The translations under genes were made by a program, and so were the position numbers. The notes beneath the pieces are model-generated. The model had not been told where the DNA came from, ran no database searches, and worked only from the letters and a program-made list of their open reading frames with translations. DNA of 64,000 nucleotides from contig NZ_BOMV01000100.1 of assembly GCF_016862375.1 (NCBI RefSeq), positions 1 to 64,000 on the forward strand, given 5' to 3'. Numbering within the stretch: the stretch's first letter is position 1; each line of letters begins with the position of its first letter. Below, piece after piece: positions 25,530-33,643 of the stretch. This DNA is from Paractinoplanes rishiriensis. GTDB lineage: Bacteria > Actinomycetota > Actinomycetes > Mycobacteriales > Micromonosporaceae.

Positions 25530-26825
25530 ATGAATAACATCGATCCGGCATACAGCGCTTTCCGGAGCCGCCGCCGCGGGCGCAGAGCGATGGCCATGCT
25601 GGCTGTCGGGATCATCACCGCCGCGCTCGCCGCTTGCGGCAATGAAGAAAGCGATGTTCCGACGATCAATCTTTACTACGCCCCGGAGCAGAACCTGCGG
25701 CAGGTCGTCGCCGACTGCAATGTCGAGGCGAACGGCCGGTATCGCATCGTGCATCGGGTCCTTCCGCGCGGCGCTGACGACCAGCGCACTCAGATGGTCC
25801 GCCGGCTCGCGGCCGAAGACACCAGCATGGACGTGCTGGGCCTGGACATCACCTGGACCCCCGAATTCGCCAGCGCCGAGTGGATCCGCGAGTGGACCGG
25901 CGAGCACCGGGCCCGAGCCGAAGAAGGCACCCTCGCCGCACCACTGCGCTCGGCCGAATATCAGAATCGGCTGTACGCCGCGCCGAAGAACACCAACGTA
26001 CAACTTCTCTGGTACCGCGCCGACGTCGTCGACGAACCGCCGCAGACCTGGGACGACATGATCAACACCGCGCTCGAGTTACGAGCGGCGGGCGAGCCTT
26101 ATCAGATCATGACCATGGGAGCCCAGTACGAGGGTCTGGTGGTCCTGTTCAATACGCTGGTGGAGAGCGCGGGTGGCCACATTCTCAACGAGGAGAGCGA
26201 CGAGGTCGTCATTGACCAGGGCGCGGTCCGGGCGCTGAGCCTGCTGCATCGGTTCGCCACGGCAGGGGTCACCAGCCCGTCCTTCAGTAACGCGACCGAG
26301 GACGACGTCCGGCTGGCCTTCCAGAGCGGCACCGGCGCCTTTCAGCTCAACTGGCCGTATGTCTACCCGGCCATGCAGAACGACGCGCCGCAACTGGCCG
26401 AAAATGTCCGCTGGGCTCGCTTCCCGCGGGTGAATCCCGGCATCCCCAGCCGCGTGACCATCGGCGGGTTCAATCTCGCCGTCTCCGCCTACTCCGAGCA
26501 TCCGGACGAGGCGTTCGAGGCCGCCCTGTGCCTGCGTAGCCCGGAACATCAGAAGTTCTCGGCGATCAACGACGGCGTGCCGCCCACCATCGAGAGCGTC
26601 TATGACGATCCCGCGATGGCCGAGGCATATCCGATGAAGGATGTCATCCTCGCCGAACTTCGCGACGCGGCAGTCCGGCCCCGCACACCCGCCTACCAGA
26701 ACGTCTCCACGGTGATATCGGTGATCCTGTCCCCGCCGTCCGATATCCAACCCACCGAGACCGCGGCACGTCTGCGCGACGAGATCGCACTGGCTCTCGA
26801 GTCCCGTGGGGTCCTGCCGGGCTGA
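25530..26825 (+). CDS. ABC transporter sugar-binding lipoprotein (LpqY/MalE-like), orphan
   Basis: 431 residues; ATG 25530 after GGAGGGAGAGTCGCGG. Signal peptide ends AALAACGNEE (lipobox). The mature part has the bilobed carbohydrate-binding fold of extracellular solute-binding family 1: INLYYAPEQNLRQVVADCN, DVLGLDITWTPEFASAEWIR, YAAPKNTNVQLLWYRADVVD, PPQTWDDMINTALELRAAGE and IGGFNLAVSAYSEHPDEAFE. The pattern is close to trehalose/maltose binders such as LpqY. Neither permease nor ATPase genes are next to it, so it must use distant partners or act alone. A strong stress promoter precedes it, suggesting trehalose recycling under stress (inference). Confidence 0.88.
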   Translation: MNNIDPAYSAFRSRRRGRRAMAMLAVGIITAALAACGNEESDVPTINLYYAPEQNLRQVVADCNVEANGRYRIVHRVLPRGADDQRTQMVRRLAAEDTSMDVLGLDITWTPEFASAEWIREWTGEHRARAEEGTLAAPLRSAEYQNRLYAAPKNTNVQLLWYRADVVDEPPQTWDDMINTALELRAAGEPYQIMTMGAQYEGLVVLFNTLVESAGGHILNEESDEVVIDQGAVRALSLLHRFATAGVTSPSFSNATEDDVRLAFQSGTGAFQLNWPYVYPAMQNDAPQLAENVRWARFPRVNPGIPSRVTIGGFNLAVSAYSEHPDEAFEAALCLRSPEHQKFSAINDGVPPTIESVYDDPAMAEAYPMKDVILAELRDAAVRPRTPAYQNVSTVISVILSPPSDIQPTETAARLRDEIALALESRGVLPG

Positions 26826-26887
26826 CCGGGAACCGGTAGCGGCGGCTCAGTCGAGAAGGGCGTCTTGTCAACGACGCCCACGGAGTC

Positions 26888-26912
26888 GTTTGCCGGGCAG
26901 GCCACCGGGCAC
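26888..26912 (+). promoter_or_regulatory. SigB/SigF-like promoter
   Basis: GTTT, 15 nt, GGGCAC; 45 bases before the small protein at 26957. The C in the -10 is shared with two other copies here. Confidence 0.45.
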
Positions 26913-26956
26913 ACCCGGCAAAGAGCACAAATACGAAAGGCGAGGAGGAGGACACC

Positions 26957-27163
26957 ATGCCCAACGTGCAACAACCCGAGATGCGCCGCAGCGGCGAAAC
27001 TCGGCTCGTCCAGGACAGTGACGGCCCGCCGCCGGGTAGGACCGGCGGCGGCAGCCGCGAACACCGCGCGGTACCACCGGAACAGCAGTCACAGTACGGC
27101 CCGCAGTCCGGCCGGACGGGTGAATCGGCAGAACCGGAAGGACGCCCCGCCGAGGGTGACTGA
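26957..27163 (+). CDS. Small conserved hydrophilic protein of unknown function
   Basis: 68 residues, ATG 26957 after GGCGAGGAGGAGGACACC, one of the strongest ribosome sites in the window. MPNVQQPEMRRSGETRLVQD, then a glycine/proline/arginine stretch, EQQSQYGPQSG and an acidic end. No hydrophobic core, probably disordered. The copy at 3663-3864 keeps both ends of the sequence but has lost two bases. I know no function or family for it; conservation of both termini between paralogues argues that it is real. Confidence 0.7.
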   Translation: MPNVQQPEMRRSGETRLVQDSDGPPPGRTGGGSREHRAVPPEQQSQYGPQSGRTGESAEPEGRPAEGD

Positions 27164-27233
27164 CTGACCACTCGGCACGGTGCCGACTCCACCACGGCGA
27201 CCACACCACTCGGTGCGGTCGCCGCTTGCCCCC

Positions 27234-27258
27234 GTTTGGCACCCGTCGGCACGGGTAG
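27234..27258 (+). promoter_or_regulatory. SigB/SigF-like promoter without a gene
   Basis: GTTT, exactly 15 nt, GGGTAG, as good as the best copies, but no plus-strand coding sequence with a ribosome site follows within 450 bases. It may drive an untranslated RNA, or be left from a gene now lost. Confidence 0.5.
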
Positions 27259-27358
27259 GTGCCGCGCCGGCGTCGTTCACGACGCCGTGTTCGCAGCCAG
27301 TAAGGTCATCCTGTGCGAGCGCGCCGAGCATCCCGCTGTCGGCGCCACGAGGGCGGTG

Positions 27359-27716
27359 TCATGTGCCCGTCGTACCGTGGCAAGCCAGCGCCGAACCCAC
27401 CTGCACGATCACCCCACGATCCCGCGGGACCATCCGGGCCATCGCCGCCCGCGTGCCGTGGACATAGCCCAGGTACGTGACCTGGGTGACCCGGGCGAAC
27501 TCGTCCATGCCGATCTCGGCGAACGGAGCGAACACCGAGGTGAACGACGCCCCCGGCCCGGCGCACGTCATCGGCCACCGCGCGCAGCCCGGACTCGCCT
27601 CGCGCCAGCAGGCCCACCGCATCGCCACGCGCCGCGAACCGGCACGCCACTGCGCGTCCGATGCCGCCGGTCGCGCCGGTCACCACTGAAACCCTGCGCC
27701 GCGTCGCTTCCGTCAT
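27359..27716 (-). pseudogene. Short-chain dehydrogenase/reductase, internally deleted and truncated
   Basis: ATG 27716 starts MTEATRRRVSVVTGATGGIG, the Rossmann TGxxxGIG of SDR enzymes, and continues to ARGESGLRAVADDVRRAGG. The next roughly 35 residues (the CDV and NNA segments) are missing; the sequence resumes in another frame with FTSVFAPFAEIGMDEFARVT, LGYVHGTRAAMARMVPRDRG and VIVQVGSALA. It stops there, before the catalytic Tyr-x-x-x-Lys. Inactive. A SigB/SigF-like element is kept upstream. Confidence 0.8.
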
Positions 27717-27755
27717 GATCGGCTCCTCCGTGCTCGCCTATCCGAGACCGGCCGC

Positions 27756-27780
27756 CTACCCCGGCCCCGGCGGTCCAAGC
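27756..27780 (-). promoter_or_regulatory. SigB/SigF-like promoter
   Basis: Minus strand GCTT, 15 nt, GGGTAG; 40 bases before the broken SDR gene. Perfect -10, one mismatch in the -35. Confidence 0.45.
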
Positions 27781-27861
27781 ACCATGTCGGGCTGCCGCGA
27801 CAAGCCGACAACACAGTGCGACGGACTACCCCATCCCGGTTACGAAACCGAGATCAATCTC

Positions 27862-27886
27862 GTTTCGGACGGCCTCACCCGGGCAG
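27862..27886 (+). promoter_or_regulatory. SigB/SigF-like promoter
   Basis: GTTT, 15 nt, GGGCAG; 42 bases before the SPW-repeat protein. Confidence 0.5.
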
Positions 27887-27927
27887 GCAACGCGGACCGA
27901 TTTCGCTTACCGAAGGAAGGAGTCGCC

Positions 27928-28437
27928 ATGTACCCGGGCACTCGGAACGCACCGGCGAAACGGCCCGATCCGGCGGAACGCGACACGACCATGCCAGCAG
28001 ACATCAGGGCAGCAGCAGCTGCGTACGGCGGCCGCACACCGGCGCACGCACCGGCCGCGATCATTCCCAGCGCGCTGGTCTTCCTGGCCGGCATCTGGCT
28101 GATCATCGCGCCGTTCTCCCTGGACTACCGCAACGCCGGCGGCGGCTTCGACGGCTACTGGAACGACGTCGTCATCGGCGTCGCCCTCGCCGTCGTCGCG
28201 CTCGTGCGCATCGCCCTGCCCCTCGCGACCGCACCACTGAGCCTGATCAATATCCTGCTCGGGTTCTGGCTGATCACGGCACCGTTCGTACTCGCCTACA
28301 ACACCGGCACGGACGCCACCCAGGCCACCCTGAACGACATCGTCACTGGCGCTGTCGTCGCCGCGCTCGCCGCCATCAGCTGGCTCGCCGCGCGCCAGCA
28401 CGAGCGTGCCGAGATCAGACAGCCCCACCAAACCTGA
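27928..28437 (+). CDS. SPW-repeat membrane protein
   Basis: 169 residues, ATG 27928 after GAAGGAAGGAGTCGCC. After a polar N-terminus of about 45 residues there are four membrane helices in two repeats: LVFLAGIWLIIAPFSLDYRN with WNDVVIGVALAVVALVRIAL, and SLINILLGFWLITAPFVLAY with LNDIVTGAVVAALAAISWLA. The repeated W-l-I-x-(A/S)-P-F and N-D-(I/V)-V-x-G define the SPW family, of unknown function. A second SPW protein is at 40410-40823. Confidence 0.88.
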   Translation: MYPGTRNAPAKRPDPAERDTTMPADIRAAAAAYGGRTPAHAPAAIIPSALVFLAGIWLIIAPFSLDYRNAGGGFDGYWNDVVIGVALAVVALVRIALPLATAPLSLINILLGFWLITAPFVLAYNTGTDATQATLNDIVTGAVVAALAAISWLAARQHERAEIRQPHQT

Positions 28438-28594
28438 GCGTCCCGCGGTGACCGGCTACCGCGCAGGCGCCAGCAACGGTGTGCGCAGACTCCGCTGCGC
28501 CGGAATCTCGAGTTCGCACGGTGTGGACGCTTGCCGCCGGCGCGGGTCCGGGAACGCACCGTTCCCGGACAACGACGAGAAAGGATTCAGAGCC

Positions 28595-29146
28595 ATGGCA
28601 CAGCCGCAGTTCGACCGCCCGCCTGCCGCTGCCGGGCCGGCGCCGGGCGGCCTCGCCGACGGACAGGTGGTGGTGGCCTCCTATACGCTTTGTGCCGATG
28701 CCGAGCGAGCCGTCGACTACCTGTCGGATAACCGCTTCCCGGTCGAGTTCACCGCCATCGTGGGCCGCGGCCTCTCCAGCGTTGAACAGGTCACCGGCCG
28801 GCTGACGACCGGGCGAGCAGCCGGGCAAGGCGCGCTTTCCGGCGCTGTTCTCGGTGCGCTGTTCGGCTGGTTCTTCGGCCTGTTCGACTGGGTGAACCCG
28901 CTGATATCCGGGCTCCTGCTCGCGCTATACGGAACGGTCTTCGGAGCGGTCGTCGGCGGCCTGCTCGGCATGCTGGGCCACACCCTGACCCGAGGGCGCC
29001 GCGACTTCAGCTCAATTGCCGGCATGCGCGCCGACAGCTACGACATTCTCGTCGACACCGATGTCACCGGGGATGCCGTCCAGTTGCTCGACGCCCCCGG
29101 TGCGCCCGGTCGCGGCCGGGCAGCCGATCGGTTGCGCCAACGCTGA
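28595..29146 (+). CDS. General stress protein-like membrane protein
   Basis: 183 residues from ATG 28595 (GAAAGGATTCAGAGCC). Third member of the family with 1808-2353 and 24789-25352: VVVASYTLCADAERAVDYLS and FPVEFTAIVGRGLSSVEQVT, the glycine-rich hairpin (GALSGAVLGALFGWFFGLFD; LALYGTVFGAVVGGLLGMLG), TRGRRDFSS and the closing YDILVDTDVTGDAVQLLD. Here the N-terminal unit matches the classic general-stress domain best. Follows the SPW gene on the same strand with 157 bases between. Confidence 0.82.
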   Translation: MAQPQFDRPPAAAGPAPGGLADGQVVVASYTLCADAERAVDYLSDNRFPVEFTAIVGRGLSSVEQVTGRLTTGRAAGQGALSGAVLGALFGWFFGLFDWVNPLISGLLLALYGTVFGAVVGGLLGMLGHTLTRGRRDFSSIAGMRADSYDILVDTDVTGDAVQLLDAPGAPGRGRAADRLRQR

Positions 29147-29237
29147 CCGCCCCGGACCGCTGCCTGGTACCGCCGCGGGCGTCTCCCCGCACAGCGGACC
29201 TCTCGGTCTTCCGCGCAAGCCATGATAAGGAGCCGGG

Positions 29238-29321
29238 ATGCCTTTCCCTTTCTGGCACGGCGCCTCTCGTGCTGGTCGTGCCGGGCTGTTGACCCACCCA
29301 GGACAACGCCATGCCCGGTGA
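29238..29321 (+). CDS. Possible 27-residue upstream peptide
   Basis: ATG 29238 has an ideal ribosome site (AAGGAGCCGGG) and opens a frame of 27 codons (MPFPFWHGASRAGRAGLL...) whose stop overlaps the ATG of the PAP2 gene at 29311. It could be a leader peptide coupling translation to the next gene, or mark an altered start of that gene. Nothing is known of the sequence. Confidence 0.3.
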   Translation: MPFPFWHGASRAGRAGLLTHPGQRHAR

Positions 29322-30779
29322 TTCCCACCGCCGCCAGCCGTCCCACGAGGTTGACGGCGGGGGCGAACCCTTGGAGCGCTTTGGTTTACGTCTGTCGGCG
29401 GGCCTGGCTGGTGTCGTCATCGCCGGTGCCGCGTTCGGGTTGCTCCTGGCGCTGGTACGGGTGCAGTGGCCACCGCTGACCGACTTGGACCGAGATGTAG
29501 CCGCTCGCCTCAACGCCCTGGTCGCCGACAGCAAGATCACCGTGAACGTCCTGCGGTCGACAACCGAGTTCGGCGGGCGCAACCTCCTCATGCTCGTCCT
29601 GCTGGTCGGCACCATTTACCTGCTCGTCCGCCGTCAGCCGCGCCTGGCGGTCTATGCCGTGGTCACCAGCGTCGGGGCATTGATTCTCGACCCGGTCCTC
29701 AAGCTCCTGGTCGAGCGGCTACGACCGGTCGTCGACGTTCCCGTCGCCACGGCCCCCGGGCCCAGCTTTCCCAGCGGACACGCCCTGGGGTCGATCGTGT
29801 CCTACGGCGTCCTGCTGCTGATCTTCCTGCCCACCACACCGCGCCGGCACAGAACGTTCGTTGTCGCTGTCGTGGCGGTCCTCGTGGTCCTGGTCGGGGT
29901 CTCCCGCGTCGCGTTGGGCGTCCACTACGTAACCGACGTGCTGGGCGCTGGATGCTGGGCATCGCCTGGCTCGGCATCACGGCGGCCGCCTTCCGCCGCT
30001 GGCGCATCGATACCGGCCACGCCGCCCTGCCGATCGGCGCGGGCCTGACGCCCGAGGCCGCCCCCGATCTGACCGCGGCAACCGACCATGACACTCGGCG
30101 GAAGTTCTCCTGGGCGCATGCCGTCACGGGATCAATGGTCGCAGCGGTTCTGATCATCGGAATGCTCTTCGGCACCGGCGTGCTCGCCACTGCCGTCCTC
30201 GCCGACACCCGTCTCGGCCAGATCGACCGCGCGGCTGTCGCCTGGCTCGCCGCCCACCGCAGCCCCGTCTGGACCACCGTCACCGATGCCTTGAACAGCC
30301 TCGGCGACAGCCGCGCGATCATCACGGTCACTCTTGCCGCTACCGGACTGGCCCTCGCCGTTTACCGGCATCGGCGGCCCGTTGCGTTCCTGTGGACCGT
30401 CATGGCCGGCGAGATCGCCATCTTCCTCGTGGCCTCCACAGTCGTCAGCCGGGCCAGGCCACAGGTGCCGACCCTGCAACCCGATCTGCCGCCGACCGCG
30501 AGCTTCCCGTCCGGACACGTCGCCGGCGTGCTATGCCTGTACGGCGCGATCGCGCTGCTCGTCCAGCGCGCCGCTACGAACCGCATCTGGACGGTCCTCG
30601 CCTGGACGGCGGCCGTGCTCATTCCCGCGGGCGTTGCGGCGGCGCGCCTCTACCGCGGCGTGCACCACCCCACTGACATCGCCGGCAGTGTCCTGCTCGC
30701 GATCGCCTGGCTGACCGCCGCATGGTTCTTCATCCGTCCCGCTGCGGCACCGCCGGTAACCCGCGAGACGGGAGCTTGA
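29311..30779 (+). pseudogene. Tandem PAP2 phosphatase, frameshifted between the two domains
   Basis: ATG 29311. First PAP2 domain: LLVERLRPVVD (KxxxxxxRP-like), PSFPSGHALGS and SRVALGVHYVTDV. One base is lost near 29953 (GGGCGCTGGATG for GGGCGCCTGGATG). The second half, in another frame, adds a linker, more helices and a second PAP2 domain with SRARPQVPTL, ASFPSGHVAGVLC and ARLYRGVHHPTDIAGSVL, to TGA 30779. Undamaged, it would be about 488 residues with about twelve helices and two active sites, acting on phosphatidate, undecaprenyl pyrophosphate or similar lipids. Two complete PAP2 sites in one chain is uncommon. Confidence 0.82.
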
Positions 30780-30860
30780 CCGCGGCAAGCCGGACCGCGG
30801 ACGGCAGGACCGCGTCCGCGAGCGATGCCGCTGGGCCGGCATGTCCGATAGCCGTGGCCC

Positions 30861-30899
30861 GCCGGCTACCCGGTTCGCCCGTCAAACCGGGTAGCCGGC
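30861..30899. terminator. Strong hairpin terminator
   Basis: Perfect inverted repeat: GCCGGCTACCCGGTT, a 9-base loop, AACCGGGTAGCCGGC. It lies 80 bases after the PAP2 stop and 77 bases beyond the end of the convergent HesB-like gene, so it can stop transcription from both sides. No T run, as is common in high-GC actinobacteria. Confidence 0.75.
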
Positions 30900-30975
30900 A
30901 CCCGGCGGCTACGGCCGGGCCTTGCGCTGACGCCGTGCCCTTTGTGCCCCTCGGCCGTCAGCGCGGCGGCACGGA

Positions 30976-31263
30976 TCACTCGGCGAGGGTGTCGAGAACG
31001 AACTGGACCCGTCCCGCCTCGTCGGTCCGCGCATCGATGGTCTTGTGCTCGAGCAGCTCGCCAGCCTCCGCGGAAACGAAGAGCTTCGCGTCGGTACCGG
31101 CGTCGACGACCGTGTCGCCCGGCTCGGGCTCCGGTGAGACAGCGATAGACAGCGATGTTCGGTTACCGTCGGCGTCAATGCGCAGACCGGCCCCCTCCGG
31201 AATCTCAGGCCGGGCGACAATCTGACGGATCGCGTATGACGCGTTGTCCGAAACGGTGAACAC
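30976..31263 (-). CDS. HesB/IscA-like protein (Fe-S biogenesis fold)
   Basis: 95 residues from GTG 31263 after GGATGAGGAGAAGCGTT. FTVSDNASYAIRQIVARPEI, PEGAGLRIDADGNRTSLSIA, PEPEPGDTVV and KLFVSAEAGELLEHKTIDAR follow the HesB-like fold of A-type Fe-S carriers. The three cysteines that ligate the cluster in IscA are all absent, so it cannot carry a cluster in the usual way; such cysteine-less members are common in actinobacteria and have no known role. Confidence 0.82.
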   Translation of the reverse strand: MFTVSDNASYAIRQIVARPEIPEGAGLRIDADGNRTSLSIAVSPEPEPGDTVVDAGTDAKLFVSAEAGELLEHKTIDARTDEAGRVQFVLDTLAE

Positions 31264-31403
31264 AACGCTTCTCCTCATCCTCCGCTGGGTCTGCAATCCC
31301 TTACGCCCAAACCTCCCGGCTCGACGTGTAAGTACTCCCGCCATCTCGCGACAGTCCTATGACGAAATGCCCCAACGGGTGACGCCCGGCGCGCGTCTGC
31401 CCT

Positions 31404-31428
31404 GTTTGCCTACTCGGTACGGGGGTAC
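31404..31428 (+). promoter_or_regulatory. SigB/SigF-like promoter
   Basis: GTTT, exactly 15 nt, GGGTAC; 77 bases before the small membrane protein at 31506. Full match to the consensus. Confidence 0.6.
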
Positions 31429-31505
31429 GCCGTCGGCTGCACGGCGGAGTGAACCGCAACGCGCCGGGCAGGGATCCATCGGTGGCAACCGGAGGTGGTG
31501 CTGTG

Positions 31506-31670
31506 ATGCGTACGTTTCTAGCCGTTTCCGCGGTCGCGGGGCTCATCGGGATCGTCCTCGGGATCGTTTTCGCCATCACGTGGCTCGCCCTGATCGGCGC
31601 AACGCTGCTTACCGTTGCGCTGGTCATGACAGCGCTGGCCGCGCCGAAGACACGAGGTGGCCGCTGGTAG
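31506..31670 (+). CDS. Small membrane protein of unknown function
   Basis: 54 residues, ATG 31506 (a GTG precedes it directly) after GGAGGTGGTGCT. MRTFLAVSAVAGLIGIVLGI and a second helix (WLALIGATLLTVALVMTALA), then APKTRGGRW. The protein at 40813-40974 is a paralogue (MSNFLAVLAAAGSIMLALGI, two helices, APRARRDR). Both have a strong stress-type or operon context. Two-helix hairpin in the cytoplasmic membrane, function unknown. Confidence 0.7.
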   Translation: MRTFLAVSAVAGLIGIVLGIVFAITWLALIGATLLTVALVMTALAAPKTRGGRW

Positions 31671-31690
31671 CCCGAGCGCAGCGCCAGTCG

Positions 31691-32158
31691 TCAGGCGCGT
31701 TCCAGAACCAACGGCAGATCGCCGTCCTCGTCCGGAGTCACGGTGAGCCGATCACCCTGACAGGTGTACCGACCGGAATCGAAAGAACGGATCGATGTCG
31801 ACGACGTTGCCCGTCTGGTTTGCACCCTCACCGGTGTACTGGCCGAGCGGTACGTTGTCGAACGGTTGTGCCTGCACCGGCTCCGTGAGGTTGACGGTGA
31901 ACGTGGTCTTGTCCCAGTCGAGGTCGCCCACGGGCCGCCAGGCGCCGGCGTCCGGCGACGACGTGCCGGTCGTGGCCGGCGAGGTGGTCATGCCGGTGGT
32001 GGAGTCGGTGGTGATCGCCCCGGTGGCCTGCCCGGCGTACACGAAGTTACCCCGCACGTCAGCTGTCCCGATGCCGGCAGAGAAGGTAACCGGTTTCATG
32101 TCGCAACGAGTACGGTCAGGACTCCGCGGACTGTTGAGCCCGTGGTGAACCGTCGCAT
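31691..32158 (-). pseudogene. Lipoprotein with internal deletion and frameshift
   Basis: A signal-peptide start (MRRFTTGSTVRGVLTVLVAT) at ATG 32158 is joined directly, in another frame, to the second half of a protein paralogous to 14720-15387: MKPVTFSAGIGTADVRGNFV, YAGQATGAITTDSTTG, TVNLTEPVQAQPFDNVPLGQ, VDIDPFF. One extra T near 31779 then breaks the last part (SGRYTCQGDRLTVTPDEDG, LVLERA). The lipobox cysteine and about 80 residues were lost by deletion at about 32099. A full stress-type promoter remains upstream. Confidence 0.75.
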
Positions 32159-32198
32159 GAGGATCTCTCGGTGTTTTTGTCTGACTGGTCGGCTTCGC

Positions 32199-32223
32199 CT
32201 ACCCGGCGCCCGCGCTGCCAAAC
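32199..32223 (-). promoter_or_regulatory. SigB/SigF-like promoter
   Basis: Minus strand GTTT, exactly 15 nt, GGGTAG; 41 bases before the start of the deleted lipoprotein gene. Full match. Confidence 0.65.
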
Positions 32224-32323
32224 GGCGGTCGGTACGCAGGCATACCCGCCGGAAGGAATATTCCGTGACACTCGGTACAAGACGTCCATCACATCGGCAG
32301 ATTGCGCCGAGGACCGCCATGAT

Positions 32324-33007
32324 ATGGCCGTGCCCTCTGTGCTGATGATCGAAGACGACGACCGCATCCGGCTCTCGCTGTCTCTCGCCCTGGAGGACGA
32401 GGGTTACACCGTTACCGGCGCGACCACGGCCGAAGAAGGAGTCGCGCAGCAGCGCGCCCAGCCGGCCGACACCGTGCTGGTCGACCTGATGCTGCCGGGC
32501 ATCGACGGCTTCGAGTGCATCCGGCAGCTACGCCGCACCGACGACGTACCGATCGTGGTGATCAGCGCCCGCGAGGGCATCCACGACATCGTCGCCGCGC
32601 TCGAGGCCGGCGCCGACGACTACCTGGTCAAACCGGTCGCCATCCCGGAACTGGCGGCCCGCCTGCGCGCGCTGCGCCGGCGCGCCCGGGTCTCCGGCCC
32701 GGACAGCATCCCGGTACTGCGCTTCGGCGACCTGGAGATCGTGCCGGACGCCGGAGAGGTACGCCTGCACGGCGAGCCGGTCGCGGTCACCCGCACCGAG
32801 TTCCAGCTGCTCTGCGAGCTGGCCGACCACCCCGGCCGGGTGCTGTCCCGGCAGCAGCTGCTCCAGCGGGTCTGGGAATACGACGGCGGTGACGAACGCC
32901 TCGTGGACGTGCACGTCGGCCGCCTCCGCCACAAGATCGAGACGGACTCTGCCTCACCCCGGCACCTGGTCACCGTCCGCGGTCTGGGCTACAAACTGCA
33001 ACGCTGA
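32324..33007 (+). CDS. OmpR/CseB-type response regulator, orphan
   Basis: 227 residues from ATG 32324 (GTG 32330 also possible). Receiver domain (about 1-120): LMIEDDDRIRLSLSLALEDE, phospho-acceptor Asp in TVLVDLMLPGIDGF, VISARE and the Lys in DDYLVKPVAI. Winged-helix output domain (about 130-225): PVAVTRTEFQLLCELADHPG, VDVHVGRLRHKIETD, LVTVRGLGYKLQR. No kinase gene is adjacent. Similar to the regulator at 48127-48822, which does have a kinase. Confidence 0.92.
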   Translation: MAVPSVLMIEDDDRIRLSLSLALEDEGYTVTGATTAEEGVAQQRAQPADTVLVDLMLPGIDGFECIRQLRRTDDVPIVVISAREGIHDIVAALEAGADDYLVKPVAIPELAARLRALRRRARVSGPDSIPVLRFGDLEIVPDAGEVRLHGEPVAVTRTEFQLLCELADHPGRVLSRQQLLQRVWEYDGGDERLVDVHVGRLRHKIETDSASPRHLVTVRGLGYKLQR

Positions 33008-33074
33008 GGCTGACGGGGTCGGGCGGTGCCCGGCCAACCGACCGGTCACCGCCCTCCGGGTGGCGCTCAGCGCG

Positions 33075-33491
33075 TCAGCGGAAGAACCCCCGGACCGGCG
33101 GGATGTAACCCGGCGCCCAGAACGGCGAGTAACCGTAATACCCGTAAAGATCGTTGAAGTAGGCGTCCCGCTCGATGAGCTCGGGGTCGTATGCCGGCGC
33201 CTCGGCCACCTGCGTCCGGGACCGATCGATTCCCACCTCGTCGTCGGTGATCCGTTCCACCGCCTCCACCGGGATGAACAACGGCGTGGCACCGATACCG
33301 AACAACCCGCCGTGCTCGACGCGAAGCAGCCGTACCTTCCGATGCTCCGAGTCGATCAGCAGGTCGTCGACCTTGCCGATCTCGTGACCGTCGCGGTCCA
33401 GGACCTTCCGTCCGCGGATGTCCTGCTGCGGATCGGCCACCATCTGGCCGCTGTCACCCAATCGCATCAGGGTGCTGATTCCCGTGTCCAT
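33075..33491 (-). CDS. PRC-barrel domain protein
   Basis: 138 residues, ATG 33491 after GAGGAGGCTTACC. PRC-barrel at about 20-95 (IRGRKVLDRDGHEIGKVDDL, VRLLRVEHGGLFGIGATPLF, IPVEAVERITDD), then a linker and an aromatic tail (YFNDLYGYYGYSPFWAPGYI). Clear paralogue of 967-1395, with the same tyrosine-rich ending. Upstream, GTTG and a GGCAT occur near the right distance but I do not call a promoter. Confidence 0.87.
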   Translation of the reverse strand: MDTGISTLMRLGDSGQMVADPQQDIRGRKVLDRDGHEIGKVDDLLIDSEHRKVRLLRVEHGGLFGIGATPLFIPVEAVERITDDEVGIDRSRTQVAEAPAYDPELIERDAYFNDLYGYYGYSPFWAPGYIPPVRGFFR

Positions 33492-33643
33492 GGTAAGCCT
33501 CCTCGACCGGCCGAAGGCCGGAAAGGTTCTCGCATGCCAGTTACGGTTTCCGTCAACCGTACGGGCGACCGACAGCAGAACTCCGACAGAAATTGCTCAT
33601 TCCCATGACGGACGTGTCGACCGTGGCTGGACAGGTGGTCCGG

